Assembly: GCA_013791765.1 (NCBI GenBank)
Contig: VMTC01000019.1
Span: forward strand, 1 to 33,744
From: Rhodoferax sp.
GTDB lineage: Bacteria; Pseudomonadota; Gammaproteobacteria; Burkholderiales; Burkholderiaceae_C
DNA length: 33,744 nucleotides
Direction of reading: 5' to 3'
Shown piece by piece: positions 18,338 to 27,344 of this stretch. A program made the position numbers and the translations under genes. Under the pieces are notes generated by a model that was not told where the DNA came from, did not search any database, and saw only the letters and a program-made list of their open reading frames with translations. Numbering within the stretch: the first letter of the stretch is position 1; each line of letters starts with the position of its first letter.

Positions 18338-20275
18338 ATGGTCAGCAAAACAGTGAAAAATCGGGTGACGCAATTCAAATCAATGGGTGCTTCCGACGCG
18401 CTGTCGCCCCAAGGCAAGGACCTGTCCATGCCGTCAACAGAGCGCGAACGTCAACTGTGGGCGCAACTGGCTAACTCAAGAGCGTGGGTTGAGCCGATTG
18501 AAGAGTGTTGGGAGTCTGAGTTGCATGAGGGCAGTGTGCTTGAGCAGGTGCAAAGCAAGCTCAAACTCCAACAACTCGTTCTTGATGCGGTCTCACAAGG
18601 GGTTTTGATCGCCGATGCCCAGGGGCACATTCTCTCGGCCAATGCCGCTTTCCTGTCAATAACGGGCTACCGCGAGGCAGAAATTCTGGGTCGGACCTGC
18701 CGTTTTTTGCAGGGCCCGCTCACGGATATGAACACGACGCGGGCGATCAGCCAGGCCTTCAAGGACGGCCTTGAATTTGCCGGCGAAATTCTCAACTACC
18801 GAAAAGACGAGACCCTGTTCTGGAACGAGTTGACGATATCACCCGTGCGCGACGGGCAAGGCCGGTTAACGAACTTCATTGGCGTCACCCGTGATATCAC
18901 CGAGCGCAAAGGGGTCGATACGGCGCTGCAGGAGAGCGAAGCTCTCAAACTCGCGATTTTGAATTCTGTTGCCGCTGCGATCGCGGTGCTGGACCGTGAG
19001 GGGACCATTCTGGTGGTCAATGAAGCCTGGCGGCGTTCTGCGCTGCAAAATGCCAGCCAACTCGGCCAACCCGCGCCGCACACCGAGGTGGGTGCCAATT
19101 ACCTGTCCGTCTGCCAGGGCGGCGGGGGTTTAAGTGCCGACGATGACGGCTTGAAGTCCGGCGATGGCATTCGGGCCGTGCTCGACGGTAGTTCGCCTGG
19201 TTTTGACCTGGAATATCCGTGTCACTCACCGAGCGAAAAGCGATGGTTCAGCATGAGTGTCACGCCACTGGAGTCCAAGGGCCTTGGGGCGGTGGTGGTG
19301 CATACCAACATCACGGCGCGCCGGCAAATTGAAGCGCGGCTCACGGAGAGTGAATCGCACCTGCGCACCATCATTGAAAACGAGCCGGAATGCATCAAGA
19401 TCATGGACGCACAAGGGCGCCTGTTGCAGATGAATCCGGCCGGACTGGCGATGGTCGAGGCCGATTCGCTCGATCAGGTGCTGGGGCGCCCGGTGCTCGA
19501 ACTGATTGCACCCGAGTTCAGACCCGCCTTTGCCGATCTGCACCAAAGGGTGATCGCGGGTGAGACGGTGCAAATGGAATTCAAAATGTTGGGGCTCAAG
19601 GGCGGGCACCGCTGGCTGGAGACCCATGCCGTGCCGATGCGCGAGCAGGGTGGGACGGTGCATCTGGCGGTCACGCGTGACATCACCGGGCGAAAGCAGA
19701 TTGAAGATCAGGTGCGTCAACTGGCCTTTTATGACCCGCTCACCCAGTTGCCTAATCGGCGCCTGCTCAATGACCGACTGGGCCAAGCCATGATCGCCAG
19801 CAAGCGCAGTGCGCGCTACAGCGCGCTGTTGTTTCTGGATTTGGACAACTTCAAGGCGTTGAACGACGTGCGCGGCCATGCGGCCGGTGACCTGTTGTTA
19901 AATGAGGCATCAGAGCGCTTAAAGAGGTGCGTGCGGGCGATGGATACTGTGGCGCGCTTCGGTGGTGATGAGTTTGTGGTGGTGCTCAACGAACTCGATG
20001 TGAACAAAACCGAATCAACCGAGCGAGCCAAGCAGGTTGCTGAAAAGATTCGCGTCGCGCTGGGCGCACCTTATCTGCTGACTCTCAAACAGCCTGGCAA
20101 GGCGCCCGACCGGGTGGAGCACCACTGTACCGCGAGCATCGGTGTCGTCTTGTTTATCAACCACGAAGCCAGCCAGGAGGACCTGCTCAAGTGGGCTGAT
20201 GCGGCCATGTACCAGGCCAAAGATGCCGGACGCAATCGCGTCCAGTTCTATGACCCGACGGCAGTCCTAGCGTAA
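18338..20275 (+). CDS. PAS/LOV-like and GGDEF diguanylate cyclase
   Basis: This 645-residue soluble sensor probably makes c-di-GMP. Three PAS units (about 75-192, 200-330, 335-453) precede a GGDEF domain (about 460-643). The first PAS carries a LOV-like signature GRTCRFLQG with Cys121 where LOV photoreceptors form the flavin adduct, and flavin-contact Asn153 and Asn163 (LNYRKD, FWNEL), but has Thr184 where most LOV domains have a signalling Gln. GGDEF is intact (RFGGDEF, 541-547), with DLDNFK and an RxxD inhibitory site (RAMD, 533-536), so product feedback is expected. There is no EAL domain. The ATG at 18338 is used for numbering; the ATG at 18428 has a better ribosome-binding site (AAGGA, 7-nt spacing) and would give 615 residues. 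Confidence 0.88.
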   Translation: MVSKTVKNRVTQFKSMGASDALSPQGKDLSMPSTERERQLWAQLANSRAWVEPIEECWESELHEGSVLEQVQSKLKLQQLVLDAVSQGVLIADAQGHILSANAAFLSITGYREAEILGRTCRFLQGPLTDMNTTRAISQAFKDGLEFAGEILNYRKDETLFWNELTISPVRDGQGRLTNFIGVTRDITERKGVDTALQESEALKLAILNSVAAAIAVLDREGTILVVNEAWRRSALQNASQLGQPAPHTEVGANYLSVCQGGGGLSADDDGLKSGDGIRAVLDGSSPGFDLEYPCHSPSEKRWFSMSVTPLESKGLGAVVVHTNITARRQIEARLTESESHLRTIIENEPECIKIMDAQGRLLQMNPAGLAMVEADSLDQVLGRPVLELIAPEFRPAFADLHQRVIAGETVQMEFKMLGLKGGHRWLETHAVPMREQGGTVHLAVTRDITGRKQIEDQVRQLAFYDPLTQLPNRRLLNDRLGQAMIASKRSARYSALLFLDLDNFKALNDVRGHAAGDLLLNEASERLKRCVRAMDTVARFGGDEFVVVLNELDVNKTESTERAKQVAEKIRVALGAPYLLTLKQPGKAPDRVEHHCTASIGVVLFINHEASQEDLLKWADAAMYQAKDAGRNRVQFYDPTAVLA

Positions 20276-20710
20276 TACCAACACCGGTATATGCGAGTGT
20301 GTCAATACCAGTTGGGTTTCGCTGCCCAGCAGCAGGCGCTTGATGCCACGGCGGCCATGCGAGGCCATCACGATCAAGTCGCATTTGTGTTTTTTGGCTG
20401 CGGCAATGATGGCGTCCGAGACCAGATCTGACTTGACCGTGATGGCCTTGGTCTTGACGCCTTTGATCAGAGCGGCTTGCTGCACAGTGTCAACAATCGC
20501 CTGACCGTCTTCGGCCCATTGCTTTTCAACCCGGCTGACCTCGGCGGCTTGCAAGGCCAGACCGCCCTCAAAGTAGCTTTGCGGGTAGCGCGGAATGATT
20601 TTCACCGCCACCAACTCGGCCCCGCACAACGCAGCCAGGTCAATCGCGGTGCTCACCGCTTTTTTCGACAGGGTGGAGCCATCGGTGGCGACAAGGATTT
20701 TTTTGTACAT
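20267..20710 (-). CDS. Universal stress protein, UspA family
   Basis: The 147-residue protein has the Usp fold: MYKKILVATDGSTLSKKA at the N-terminus and VMASHGRRGIKRLLLGSETQ near the C-terminus. The latter is the ATP-binding loop (Gly119, nine residues, Gly129-Ser130), with Ala116 in place of the first Gly, so nucleotide binding is likely. Its 3' end overlaps the end of the cyclase gene by 9 bp in convergent orientation. It is divergent from ccoI, and the FNR-like box between them suggests induction at low oxygen. The specific client process is unknown. Confidence 0.93.
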   Translation of the reverse strand: MYKKILVATDGSTLSKKAVSTAIDLAALCGAELVAVKIIPRYPQSYFEGGLALQAAEVSRVEKQWAEDGQAIVDTVQQAALIKGVKTKAITVKSDLVSDAIIAAAKKHKCDLIVMASHGRRGIKRLLLGSETQLVLTHSHIPVLVLR

Positions 20711-20764
20711 GCTTTTCTCCGGGAGCTAAAGCTTGACAGCTTACACCGCAGGCTCTCTGTCCTT

Positions 20765-20778
20765 TTGATGGTGGTCAA
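20765..20778. promoter_or_regulatory. FNR box between uspA and ccoI
   Basis: TTGAT-GGTG-GTCAA matches the FNR/Anr consensus TTGAT-N4-ATCAA at nine of ten positions. It lies 37 bp before the ccoI ATG and 55 bp before the uspA ATG, so it could serve either divergent promoter. An fnr gene is present in the same window. Confidence 0.75.
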
Positions 20779-20814
20779 GTAAACTGCGGACCTTGTCGGC
20801 AACCCTTGGAGTCC

Positions 20815-23169
20815 ATGTCAACTGCCAGTCCGGTGGCCGCTGCTGCGCCGTCACCCCTCCCCACTCATTCAGAGGACAGCATCCCCATCAATGCCCCAGA
20901 CATTGAAGGGGTTACGGACCGATTGCGGCTGCTCGATGATCCACAGGAGTGGTCAGCCTTCAGTCGGCCCGACGCCAAGCGCGAGCAGGTCTGGGAGTCG
21001 AACATTCTGATTGAAGGCATGCACTGCGCGGCCTGTGCCCTGACGCTGGAAGACGCGCTGCTGGGTGTGCCGGGCGTGCTGACGGCTGAGGTGAGCGCGG
21101 GCAGCCATCGTGCTCGCGTGTTCTGGTCAGCCGACGCGGTGCGCCCCTCGGCCTGGATGCGTGCTGTGCAAGCCGCAGGGTACCGCGCCGTGCCGGCCAA
21201 CGATGCATTTGCCCGCGAGCGCCGTAAAAACGAAAGCCGCAAGGCGCTTTGGCGCCTGCTGGTCGCCGGGCTGTGCATGATGCAGGTCATGATGTACGCC
21301 TACCCGGCCTACGTCGCCGAGCCGGGTGACTTAACGGCCGAGATGGAACAATTATTGCGTTGGGCCTCCTGGGTGCTGACCTTGCCGGTGGTCTTGTTCT
21401 CCTGTGGGCCTTTTTTCAGCAGCGCGCTGCGCGACGTGCTGCTCCGGCGCATCAGCATGGATTTTCCGGTGGCCCTCGGTATGCTGATTACCTTTGCCGT
21501 CAGCACCGCAGGCACCTTTGAGCCGCTGGGACTTTTTGGCCACGAGGTCTATTTCGATTCGCTCACCATGTTTGTTTTCTTCCTGCTGTCGGGGCGCTGG
21601 TTGGAGTTGCGCCTGCGCGATCGAACCGCCGGCGCACTGGAGGTGCTGATGAATCGCCTGCCCGACAGCGTGGCGCGTTTGCTGGGCGATGGAAGCTATG
21701 AGCGCGTGCCGGTGCGCCGCCTGGTGGCGGGCGACGTCATGCGTATCCTGCCGGGCGAGACTTTTCCGGCCGATGGTGTCGTGCTGCAAGGCGAGACGAC
21801 GGTCGATGAAGCCTTGCTGACGGGCGAGTCGCGTCCGGTCGCGCGTGGCATTGGGGCGGCGGTGATCGCCGGCAGCCATAACCTCTCATCGGTGGTTCAG
21901 GTTCGGGTGGAGCGACTTGGCGATCAGACCCGCTTTGCCCAGATCGTGGCGCTGATGGAAAGCGCGTCCACGACCAAGCCGCCGATCGCGCGTCTGGCGG
22001 ACCGCATTGCAAAACCGTTCCTGCTGGCGGTGCTGCTGGCAGCGGGCCTGGCCTGTGCCTTTTGGTGGGGGCGGGGGCCAGGCCACGCGCTGATGGTGGC
22101 GGTGGCGGTGCTGGTCGTCACATGCCCTTGTGCCTTGTCCTTGGCCACGCCTGCGGCGATGTTGGCTGCGGCGGGCACGCTGGCGCGCCGGGGCGTGCTG
22201 GTGCGCAGGCTTGAAGCTTTTGAGGCGTTGGCGGCGATTGATACGGTTGTGTTCGACAAGACCGGCACCTTGACATGCGACGCCATGGCCCTGGGCAGCA
22301 TTCAGACGCGATCGGGCGTTGGGCCGGAGCAGGCGCTGGCCATGGCGGCTGCGTTAGCGCGCCATTCATTGCACACGGTATCGCGCGCTTTGGCGCTGGC
22401 AGCAGGCGAGTCAACAACGGGGCGGTGGCAGGCCGAAGACGTGCGCGAGCTGGCCGGCGCAGGGCTGTCGGGCCGGGTTTGGGCTGATCCTGGCAATGGC
22501 GCTGCCCGGCGGGTTGATCTGCGGCTGGGTTCTGCTGACTTTTGTGGCGTTGCAATGACTTTGACAGATTCGGTACACACCTGCCTGAGCGATTCCCAAG
22601 GCTGGCTCGCGACATTTGAATTCCATGAGCAATTGCGCTCCGATGCGGCGCTCACAGTGAAGGGGCTGCAGGCTGCGGGCATCAATGTGCACTTGTTGTC
22701 GGGCGACAGCGAGACGGCCGCAGCCAGAGTGGCAGTGCAGGTGGGTATCACCGCGTTCAAAGGCGCGTGTTCACCCCAGGATAAGCTCGATTTTTTGCGC
22801 CATGCCCAGCAAAAGGGTCAAAGGGTCGCGGTCGTGGGCGATGGCCTGAACGACGGCCCGGTACTGGCCGGCGCCCACGTGTCGTTCGCGTTTGGGCAGG
22901 CGGTGCCACTGGCGCAGGCGCAGGCGGATTTCGTGGTGCTAGGCGATCAATTGGGGGCGGTGGCGCAAGGGCTCCTTCTGGCGCGTCGCACCTTGCGGAT
23001 TGTGCGGCAAAATCTCTGGTGGGCAGCCGGATACAACGCGGTCTGTGTGCCCTTGGCGATGGTAGGGTGGATGCCTGCCTGGTTGGCGGGTTTGGGGATG
23101 GGCTTGAGTTCTCTGTTGGTGGTACTCAACGCTTTGCGGCTATCCGACACCGGTAAAGGACATTCTTGA
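20815..23169 (+). CDS. ccoI: Copper-translocating P-type ATPase CcoI (FixI)
   Basis: CcoI is a P1B-type ATPase that exports copper across the inner membrane for the CuB site of cbb3 oxidase. The 784-residue protein has a heavy-metal-associated domain with GMHCAACA (Cys71, Cys74), about eight membrane helices, TGES actuator motif, the transmembrane metal site TCPCALSLATP (437-439 CPC), the phosphorylated Asp481 in DKTGTLT and the hinge GDGLNDGP (675-682). The location beside ccoS and ccoNOQP supports CcoI rather than CopA. An in-frame TTG lies at 20806; the ATG at 20815 is preferred although GGAG is close. The stop overlaps the TTG start of the next gene. Confidence 0.94.
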   Translation: MSTASPVAAAAPSPLPTHSEDSIPINAPDIEGVTDRLRLLDDPQEWSAFSRPDAKREQVWESNILIEGMHCAACALTLEDALLGVPGVLTAEVSAGSHRARVFWSADAVRPSAWMRAVQAAGYRAVPANDAFARERRKNESRKALWRLLVAGLCMMQVMMYAYPAYVAEPGDLTAEMEQLLRWASWVLTLPVVLFSCGPFFSSALRDVLLRRISMDFPVALGMLITFAVSTAGTFEPLGLFGHEVYFDSLTMFVFFLLSGRWLELRLRDRTAGALEVLMNRLPDSVARLLGDGSYERVPVRRLVAGDVMRILPGETFPADGVVLQGETTVDEALLTGESRPVARGIGAAVIAGSHNLSSVVQVRVERLGDQTRFAQIVALMESASTTKPPIARLADRIAKPFLLAVLLAAGLACAFWWGRGPGHALMVAVAVLVVTCPCALSLATPAAMLAAAGTLARRGVLVRRLEAFEALAAIDTVVFDKTGTLTCDAMALGSIQTRSGVGPEQALAMAAALARHSLHTVSRALALAAGESTTGRWQAEDVRELAGAGLSGRVWADPGNGAARRVDLRLGSADFCGVAMTLTDSVHTCLSDSQGWLATFEFHEQLRSDAALTVKGLQAAGINVHLLSGDSETAAARVAVQVGITAFKGACSPQDKLDFLRHAQQKGQRVAVVGDGLNDGPVLAGAHVSFAFGQAVPLAQAQADFVVLGDQLGAVAQGLLLARRTLRIVRQNLWWAAGYNAVCVPLAMVGWMPAWLAGLGMGLSSLLVVLNALRLSDTGKGHS

Positions 23170-24677
23170 ATTCTTCCCCCTCCGTAGCGACTGCAGACTA
23201 CTGTGGCAATGCCGTGCATCAAGCGACAAGCATCCTCGTGGTGGAGGATGCGTCGGGCGACTTTGCCTGGATCAAATCCTGTCTGCAGCAAGCCGGATTC
23301 TGCCGAGACGATCATGAGCCGGCCCTGATATGGGCAAAATCTCTGGCGCAAGGCATGGCGCAAGCGCGTCAGGTCAGGCCTGATGTCATTCTGCTCAAGA
23401 CTTCCTTGCCTGATTCGTCCGGGATGCCCACCGTGTTGGCGATGAATGCTGCCTTACCCAATGTGCCCATCATTGTGCTCAACGGTGTGGATGACGACGA
23501 CGTTGCCATCGCCGCCCTCGAAGCCGGTGCGCAGGACTATTTAATCAGAGGCCAGTTTGATTACAAAGCCTTGGGGCGGACCTTGCGCAACGCGCTGGTG
23601 CGTGCAAAGCTGGAGTCGCGTTTGCGACTGTTTGAAGTGGCCCTGGATTCGGCTGCGAATGGCATCGTGATCACCGACATCAAGGGGGAAATCGAATGGG
23701 TCAACCTGGCCTTCACGCAGATGACCGGCTATGGCCTTGAGGAGGCGCTCGGCTGCAATCCGAGCCACCTGGTCAGTTCCGGCAAACATGATGGCGCGTT
23801 TTACCGGCAAATGTGGGCGACTATCCTCTCGGGCCAAGTCTGGCGCGGCGAACTCATTAACCGGCGCAAGGATGGCAGCCTCTATGACGAGGCCATGGCG
23901 ATTGCACCAGTGACTGCGGGCGACGGTTCGCTTCGTAACTTTGTCGCCATCAAACAAGACATCACCGAGCGCAAGGCCGCCGAGCGGCTGATTCAGAAAA
24001 GCGAGCAGCAGCTGGAATTGGCGCTGGCTGGCTCCGGCCTGGGCTTGTGGGACTGGCATGTTGGTAGCGGCGAATTCGCGACCAGTGCGCGCTGGTGTGC
24101 CATGCTGGGCTACGGACAGGATGAGATCGACCCCAACATCCGCAGCCTGGAAAAGCTGGTGCACCCGCAAGACTGGAGCCGGGTCTGTGCCGCGCGGGAC
24201 GCACACCTCAGCGGCGAAACGCGCGCTTACGAATCTGAGCACCGGATGCGCCACAAAGACGGCCATTGGGTCTGGGTGCTTGAGCGCGGCAAGGTGGTGG
24301 TCCGCGACGCCGATGGGGGCCCCTTGCGTGCCGCCGGCACGCAACTCGATATCAGCGACAACAAGCGCCTCAATCAGGAGGGTTCGGAGTTGCTGCGGCG
24401 GATTGAGTCGCTGATGCGTGAGGTCAGCAAGCCGCCTGCACTTGTGGAACGTGAACGATCAGGTGAATCGGGCAAGGTGGCGCTCATCAGTGCCCGCCAG
24501 CGTCAGGTTCTTGAACTCGTTGCTTTGGGCTGCACATCCGCGCAGATCGCAGAAAAATTGCAAATTTCGCCCGCCACCGTGGTAACTCACCGACGCGATC
24601 TGATGGCCAAACTCGATTTGCACACGGTTGCTGAATTGACGCGCTATGCGATGCAGAGCAAGCTGGGTTCCACATAG
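23166..24677 (+). CDS. Degenerate receiver, two PAS domains and LuxR-type DNA-binding domain
   Basis: This 503-residue regulator has a receiver-like domain (about 22-145), PAS (152-268), PAS (282-398) and a LuxR/FixJ helix-turn-helix (438-498: SARQRQVLELVALGCTSAQIAEKLQ, quoted only in part, then TVVTHRRDLMAKL). The receiver keeps the acidic pair Glu27-Asp28, but the phosphoacceptor Asp is Lys78 (ILLKTSLPDSSG), the switch Thr is Asn106 and the conserved Lys is Arg128. It therefore cannot be controlled by normal Asp phosphorylation. The likely input is the PAS domains, whose ligand is unknown. It starts at a TTG overlapping the ccoI stop, so it is coupled to copper loading of the oxidase. A target may be the GGTAT-rich repeats downstream. 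Confidence 0.88.
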   Translation: MNSSPSVATADYCGNAVHQATSILVVEDASGDFAWIKSCLQQAGFCRDDHEPALIWAKSLAQGMAQARQVRPDVILLKTSLPDSSGMPTVLAMNAALPNVPIIVLNGVDDDDVAIAALEAGAQDYLIRGQFDYKALGRTLRNALVRAKLESRLRLFEVALDSAANGIVITDIKGEIEWVNLAFTQMTGYGLEEALGCNPSHLVSSGKHDGAFYRQMWATILSGQVWRGELINRRKDGSLYDEAMAIAPVTAGDGSLRNFVAIKQDITERKAAERLIQKSEQQLELALAGSGLGLWDWHVGSGEFATSARWCAMLGYGQDEIDPNIRSLEKLVHPQDWSRVCAARDAHLSGETRAYESEHRMRHKDGHWVWVLERGKVVVRDADGGPLRAAGTQLDISDNKRLNQEGSELLRRIESLMREVSKPPALVERERSGESGKVALISARQRQVLELVALGCTSAQIAEKLQISPATVVTHRRDLMAKLDLHTVAELTRYAMQSKLGST

Positions 24678-24743
24678 AAGCGGTACCACCCGCCAGCCTG
24701 CTGGTTCAGCGAGGCGCTTTGGACCTATCGCGATGGCTCGCAC

Positions 24744-24783
24744 TACCTTTATCCAGGTATGAAAATACCGTATCCAAGGTATT
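24744..24783 (+). promoter_or_regulatory. Cluster of alternating GGTAT/ATACC half-sites
   Basis: Four half-sites alternate in orientation: TACCT (24744-24748), AGGTAT (24755-24760), ATACC (24765-24769), AGGTAT (24777-24782). They make overlapping dyads TACCT-N6-AGGTA, GGTAT-GAAA-ATACC (perfect) and AATACC-N8-GGTATT. TATCCAGGTAT and TATCCAAGGTAT also repeat directly 21 bp apart, two helical turns. This looks like a multi-dimer binding site. It lies between the LuxR-type regulator and ccoS. Confidence 0.55.
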
Positions 24784-24873
24784 CTTGCAGTGTGGTTTTT
24801 GGCGTACAGTCTTGCCATGTACCAAGCTCGCCCAACTGGGGCCATCGAATCAATCCCATGGAGAGACAAGCCC

Positions 24874-24999
24874 GTGAAACGTCCATGCGTCAAGGAAGAC
24901 CCACTCGCGGTGGACTGGCGAGACGGGTTTAAGATTGGAATCTCCAAAGTGGATCGAGTGAGCCGACACTTGGAGCAGCTTGTTGGATATAGAGAGTGA
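24874..24999 (+). pseudogene. Hemerythrin-like remnant
   Basis: The frame ending at 24999 encodes LAVDWRDGFKIGISKVDRVSRHLEQLV, of which DWRDGFKIGISKVD resembles the start of bacteriohemerythrins (W-x-D-x-F-x-x-G-I-x-x-x-D). Hemerythrins are about 130 residues and bind a di-iron centre that carries O2; here only about 40 residues remain and the later His/Glu ligands are gone. A GTG at 24874 has GGAGAG upstream; the frame is open back to 24790. Either a decayed hemerythrin gene or a short peptide. It ends 7 bp before ccoS. Confidence 0.45.
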
Positions 25000-25006
25000 G
25001 GGCTTG

Positions 25007-25144
25007 ATGGATGTACTGTATTTGCTGATTCCGTTGTCCGTCATTCTGGTGTTTTTTATCCTCGGCGGACTGTGGTGGGCGATCTACCGTGGTCAATTTG
25101 AGGACATTGAGTCTGAGGGTGAAAGAATTCTCAAGGATACATGA
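25007..25144 (+). CDS. ccoS: Cbb3 oxidase maturation protein CcoS
   Basis: This 45-residue protein starts MDVLYLLIPLSVILVFFILG, a single membrane helix, followed by GLWWAIYRGQFEDIESEG, the CcoS hallmark (W-A-x-x-x-G-Q-F-[ED]-D-x-E-x-x-[GA]). CcoS is needed for insertion of heme and CuB into CcoN. It lies between ccoI and ccoN, where it is expected, and has GAGGG a few bases before the ATG. Confidence 0.93.
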   Translation: MDVLYLLIPLSVILVFFILGGLWWAIYRGQFEDIESEGERILKDT

Positions 25145-25160
25145 GAAGTTTTGTAAGCAT

Positions 25161-25174
25161 TTGACAGGGTTCAC
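25161..25174 (+). promoter_or_regulatory. Weak FNR-like site before ccoN
   Basis: TTGAC-AGGG-TTCAC shares about seven of ten positions with the FNR consensus and lies 78 bp before the ccoN ATG, in the place where oxygen-regulated ccoN promoters usually carry a box. The match is marginal. Confidence 0.3.
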
Positions 25175-25251
25175 CGGGTCTACTTGGCAGTGTCGAGCCG
25201 ACCCGAAAAGCCACAAGAAACTAACGTAAAACAAACTGAGAAGAGGTGAAT

Positions 25252-26688
25252 ATGGCATTTTCAAATACGCTGGCAACGACCTACGACGACAAGGTTGTCA
25301 GGCAGTTTGCTGTCATGACCGTCGTCTGGGGCGTGGTTGGCATGCTGGTAGGCGTGATCATTGCTGCCCAGTTGACCTGGCCGGAGCTTAACTTTGGCAT
25401 TTCCTGGCTCAGCTACGGTCGTCTGCGACCCTTGCACACCAATGCGGTGATTTTTGCCTTTGGGGGCTGTGGTTTGTTTGCCGCTTCTTACTATGTGGTT
25501 CAGCGAACCTGTCAGGTCAGTTTGTTTGCCAGTCGTCTGGCTTCCTTCACTTTTTGGGGCTGGCAATTGGTGATCCTTGCTGCCGCTGTGTCGCTGCCAC
25601 TCGGGTTCACCCAAGGCAAGGAATACGCTGAGCTGGAATGGCCGATTGACATCCTGATTACTTTGGTCTGGGTCTCCTACGCGATCGTATTTTTTGGCAC
25701 CATCGGCACCCGCAAAGTTCGCCATATTTATGTCGCCAACTGGTTCTTCGGGGCTTTCATTCTTGCCGTGGCGCTGTTGCATGTGGTCAACAGTGCCGCC
25801 ATTCCTGCTGGCTACATGAAGTCGTACTCGGCCTATGCCGGCGTGCAGGATGCCATGGTGCAGTGGTGGTACGGCCACAACGCTGTTGGCTTCTTCCTGA
25901 CTGCCGGTTTTCTGGGCATGATGTATTACTTCATTCCCAAGCAGGCTGAACGTCCGGTTTATTCCTACCGCCTGTCCATCGTTCACTTCTGGGCGCTGAT
26001 CTTTACCTACATGTGGGCGGGCCCGCACCATCTGCACTACACCGCGCTGCCGGATTGGACGCAATCGGTTGGCATGGTCTTTTCACTGATTCTTCTGGCG
26101 CCAAGTTGGGGCGGCATGATCAACGGCATCATGACCTTGTCGGGCGCCTGGCATAAATTGCGCGATGACCCTATTTTGCGTTTCCTGATTGTGTCGTTGT
26201 CCTTTTATGGCATGTCTACCTTTGAAGGTCCGATGATGTCGATCAAGACCGTCAATGCTTTGTCTCACTACACCGACTGGACTGTCGGCCATGTGCACTC
26301 CGGGGCGCTGGGCTGGGTCGGGCTCATCACCATGGGTAGTATGTACTACCTGATTCCCAAGCTGTTCGGCCAGAAGCAGATGTACAGCGTGAAGGCGATT
26401 GAGGTCCATTTCTGGACCGCGACGATCGGGATCGTGATCTACATCGCGGCCATGTGGATTGCCGGCGTGATGCAGGGCCTGATGTGGCGTTCGATCAACG
26501 CCGATGGCACTTTGACCTACACCTTTGTTGAATCGGTTAAAGCAACCTTCCCGTTCTATGTGCTGCGTTTGCTCGGTGGTCTCTTGTACCTGGGTGGCAT
26601 GCTGGTCATGCTCTGGAACACATTCAAGACGGCGACCCAGGGCCGCTCCGTTGCCGTGGCCATTCCGGCTGTTGTAGCTCACGCTTGA
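25252..26688 (+). CDS. ccoN: Cbb3-type cytochrome c oxidase subunit I
   Basis: CcoN is the catalytic subunit, reducing O2 at a heme b3-CuB centre with high affinity in the inner membrane. The 478-residue protein has about twelve helices. Histidine ligands appear in [13 protein letters not shown] (His62), [12 protein letters not shown] with the Tyr/His pair of the CuB site, AGPHHLHY and [22 protein letters not shown] precedes the ATG at 25252 at good spacing; an in-frame GTG at 25246 overlaps that site and is less likely. ccoO follows after 13 bp. Confidence 0.97.
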   Translation: MAFSNTLATTYDDKVVRQFAVMTVVWGVVGMLVGVIIAAQLTWPELNFGISWLSYGRLRPLHTNAVIFAFGGCGLFAASYYVVQRTCQVSLFASRLASFTFWGWQLVILAAAVSLPLGFTQGKEYAELEWPIDILITLVWVSYAIVFFGTIGTRKVRHIYVANWFFGAFILAVALLHVVNSAAIPAGYMKSYSAYAGVQDAMVQWWYGHNAVGFFLTAGFLGMMYYFIPKQAERPVYSYRLSIVHFWALIFTYMWAGPHHLHYTALPDWTQSVGMVFSLILLAPSWGGMINGIMTLSGAWHKLRDDPILRFLIVSLSFYGMSTFEGPMMSIKTVNALSHYTDWTVGHVHSGALGWVGLITMGSMYYLIPKLFGQKQMYSVKAIEVHFWTATIGIVIYIAAMWIAGVMQGLMWRSINADGTLTYTFVESVKATFPFYVLRLLGGLLYLGGMLVMLWNTFKTATQGRSVAVAIPAVVAHA

Positions 26689-26701
26689 GAAGGAAAATAC
26701 C

Positions 26702-27328
26702 ATGGCAAACGACAAGGCAAGCGGCGCAATGTCGCACGCAAAAATTGAAACCAACAACTTTCTGATGATCGTCTTGATCTTGCTGGTGCTGTTGGTGGGC
26801 GGCTTGGTGGAGATCGTTCCGCTGTTTTTCCAGAAGTCCACGACGGAACCGGTCAAGGGGCTGCAGCCGTACACGGCACTTGAACTGGCTGGGCGTGATA
26901 TCTACACGCGTGAGGGTTGCTACAACTGCCATTCGCAGATGATCAGGCCGTTCCGCTCAGAGACGCTGCGTTATGGCCACTATTCAGTGGCGGGCGAATT
27001 TGTCTATGACCACCCGTTTCAGTGGGGCAGTAAGCGCACTGGTCCTGATCTGCATCGGGTCGGCGGCAAGTACAGCGATCAATGGCATGCGACCCACCTG
27101 AACAACCCGCGTGATCTGGTGCCTGAATCGAATATGCCAGCCTATCCATGGCTCCTGACGGCTGAGGTGAATGCTGACTCGATGCCGGCGCACATGAAGG
27201 CACTGCGGATGGTCGGTGTGCCTTATACCGATGAGCAAATTGCCCAATCTTCTGCTGAGCTCAAGGGCAAGAAGGAGGTCGACGCTGTCATCGCGTACCT
27301 GCAGGTTTTGGGAACCTTGATCAAGTAA
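26702..27328 (+). CDS. ccoO: Cbb3 oxidase mono-heme subunit II
   Basis: CcoO passes electrons from CcoP to the CcoN hemes. The 208-residue protein has one N-terminal membrane anchor (about 20-42) and a periplasmic cytochrome c domain with the heme site [14 protein letters not shown] (Cys73, Cys76, His77). Later [16 protein letters not shown] is typical of the family, and Met residues in SNMPAYPWL give a likely sixth heme ligand. It sits in the ccoNOQP order. Confidence 0.97.
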   Translation: MANDKASGAMSHAKIETNNFLMIVLILLVLLVGGLVEIVPLFFQKSTTEPVKGLQPYTALELAGRDIYTREGCYNCHSQMIRPFRSETLRYGHYSVAGEFVYDHPFQWGSKRTGPDLHRVGGKYSDQWHATHLNNPRDLVPESNMPAYPWLLTAEVNADSMPAHMKALRMVGVPYTDEQIAQSSAELKGKKEVDAVIAYLQVLGTLIK

Positions 27329-27344
27329 GCGGGAGATACTTTGT

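Noticed and set aside
25161-25190. Sigma-70 promoter starting with TTGACA before ccoN
   Set aside because: The -35 hexamer is perfect but no acceptable -10 box lies at 16-18 bp.
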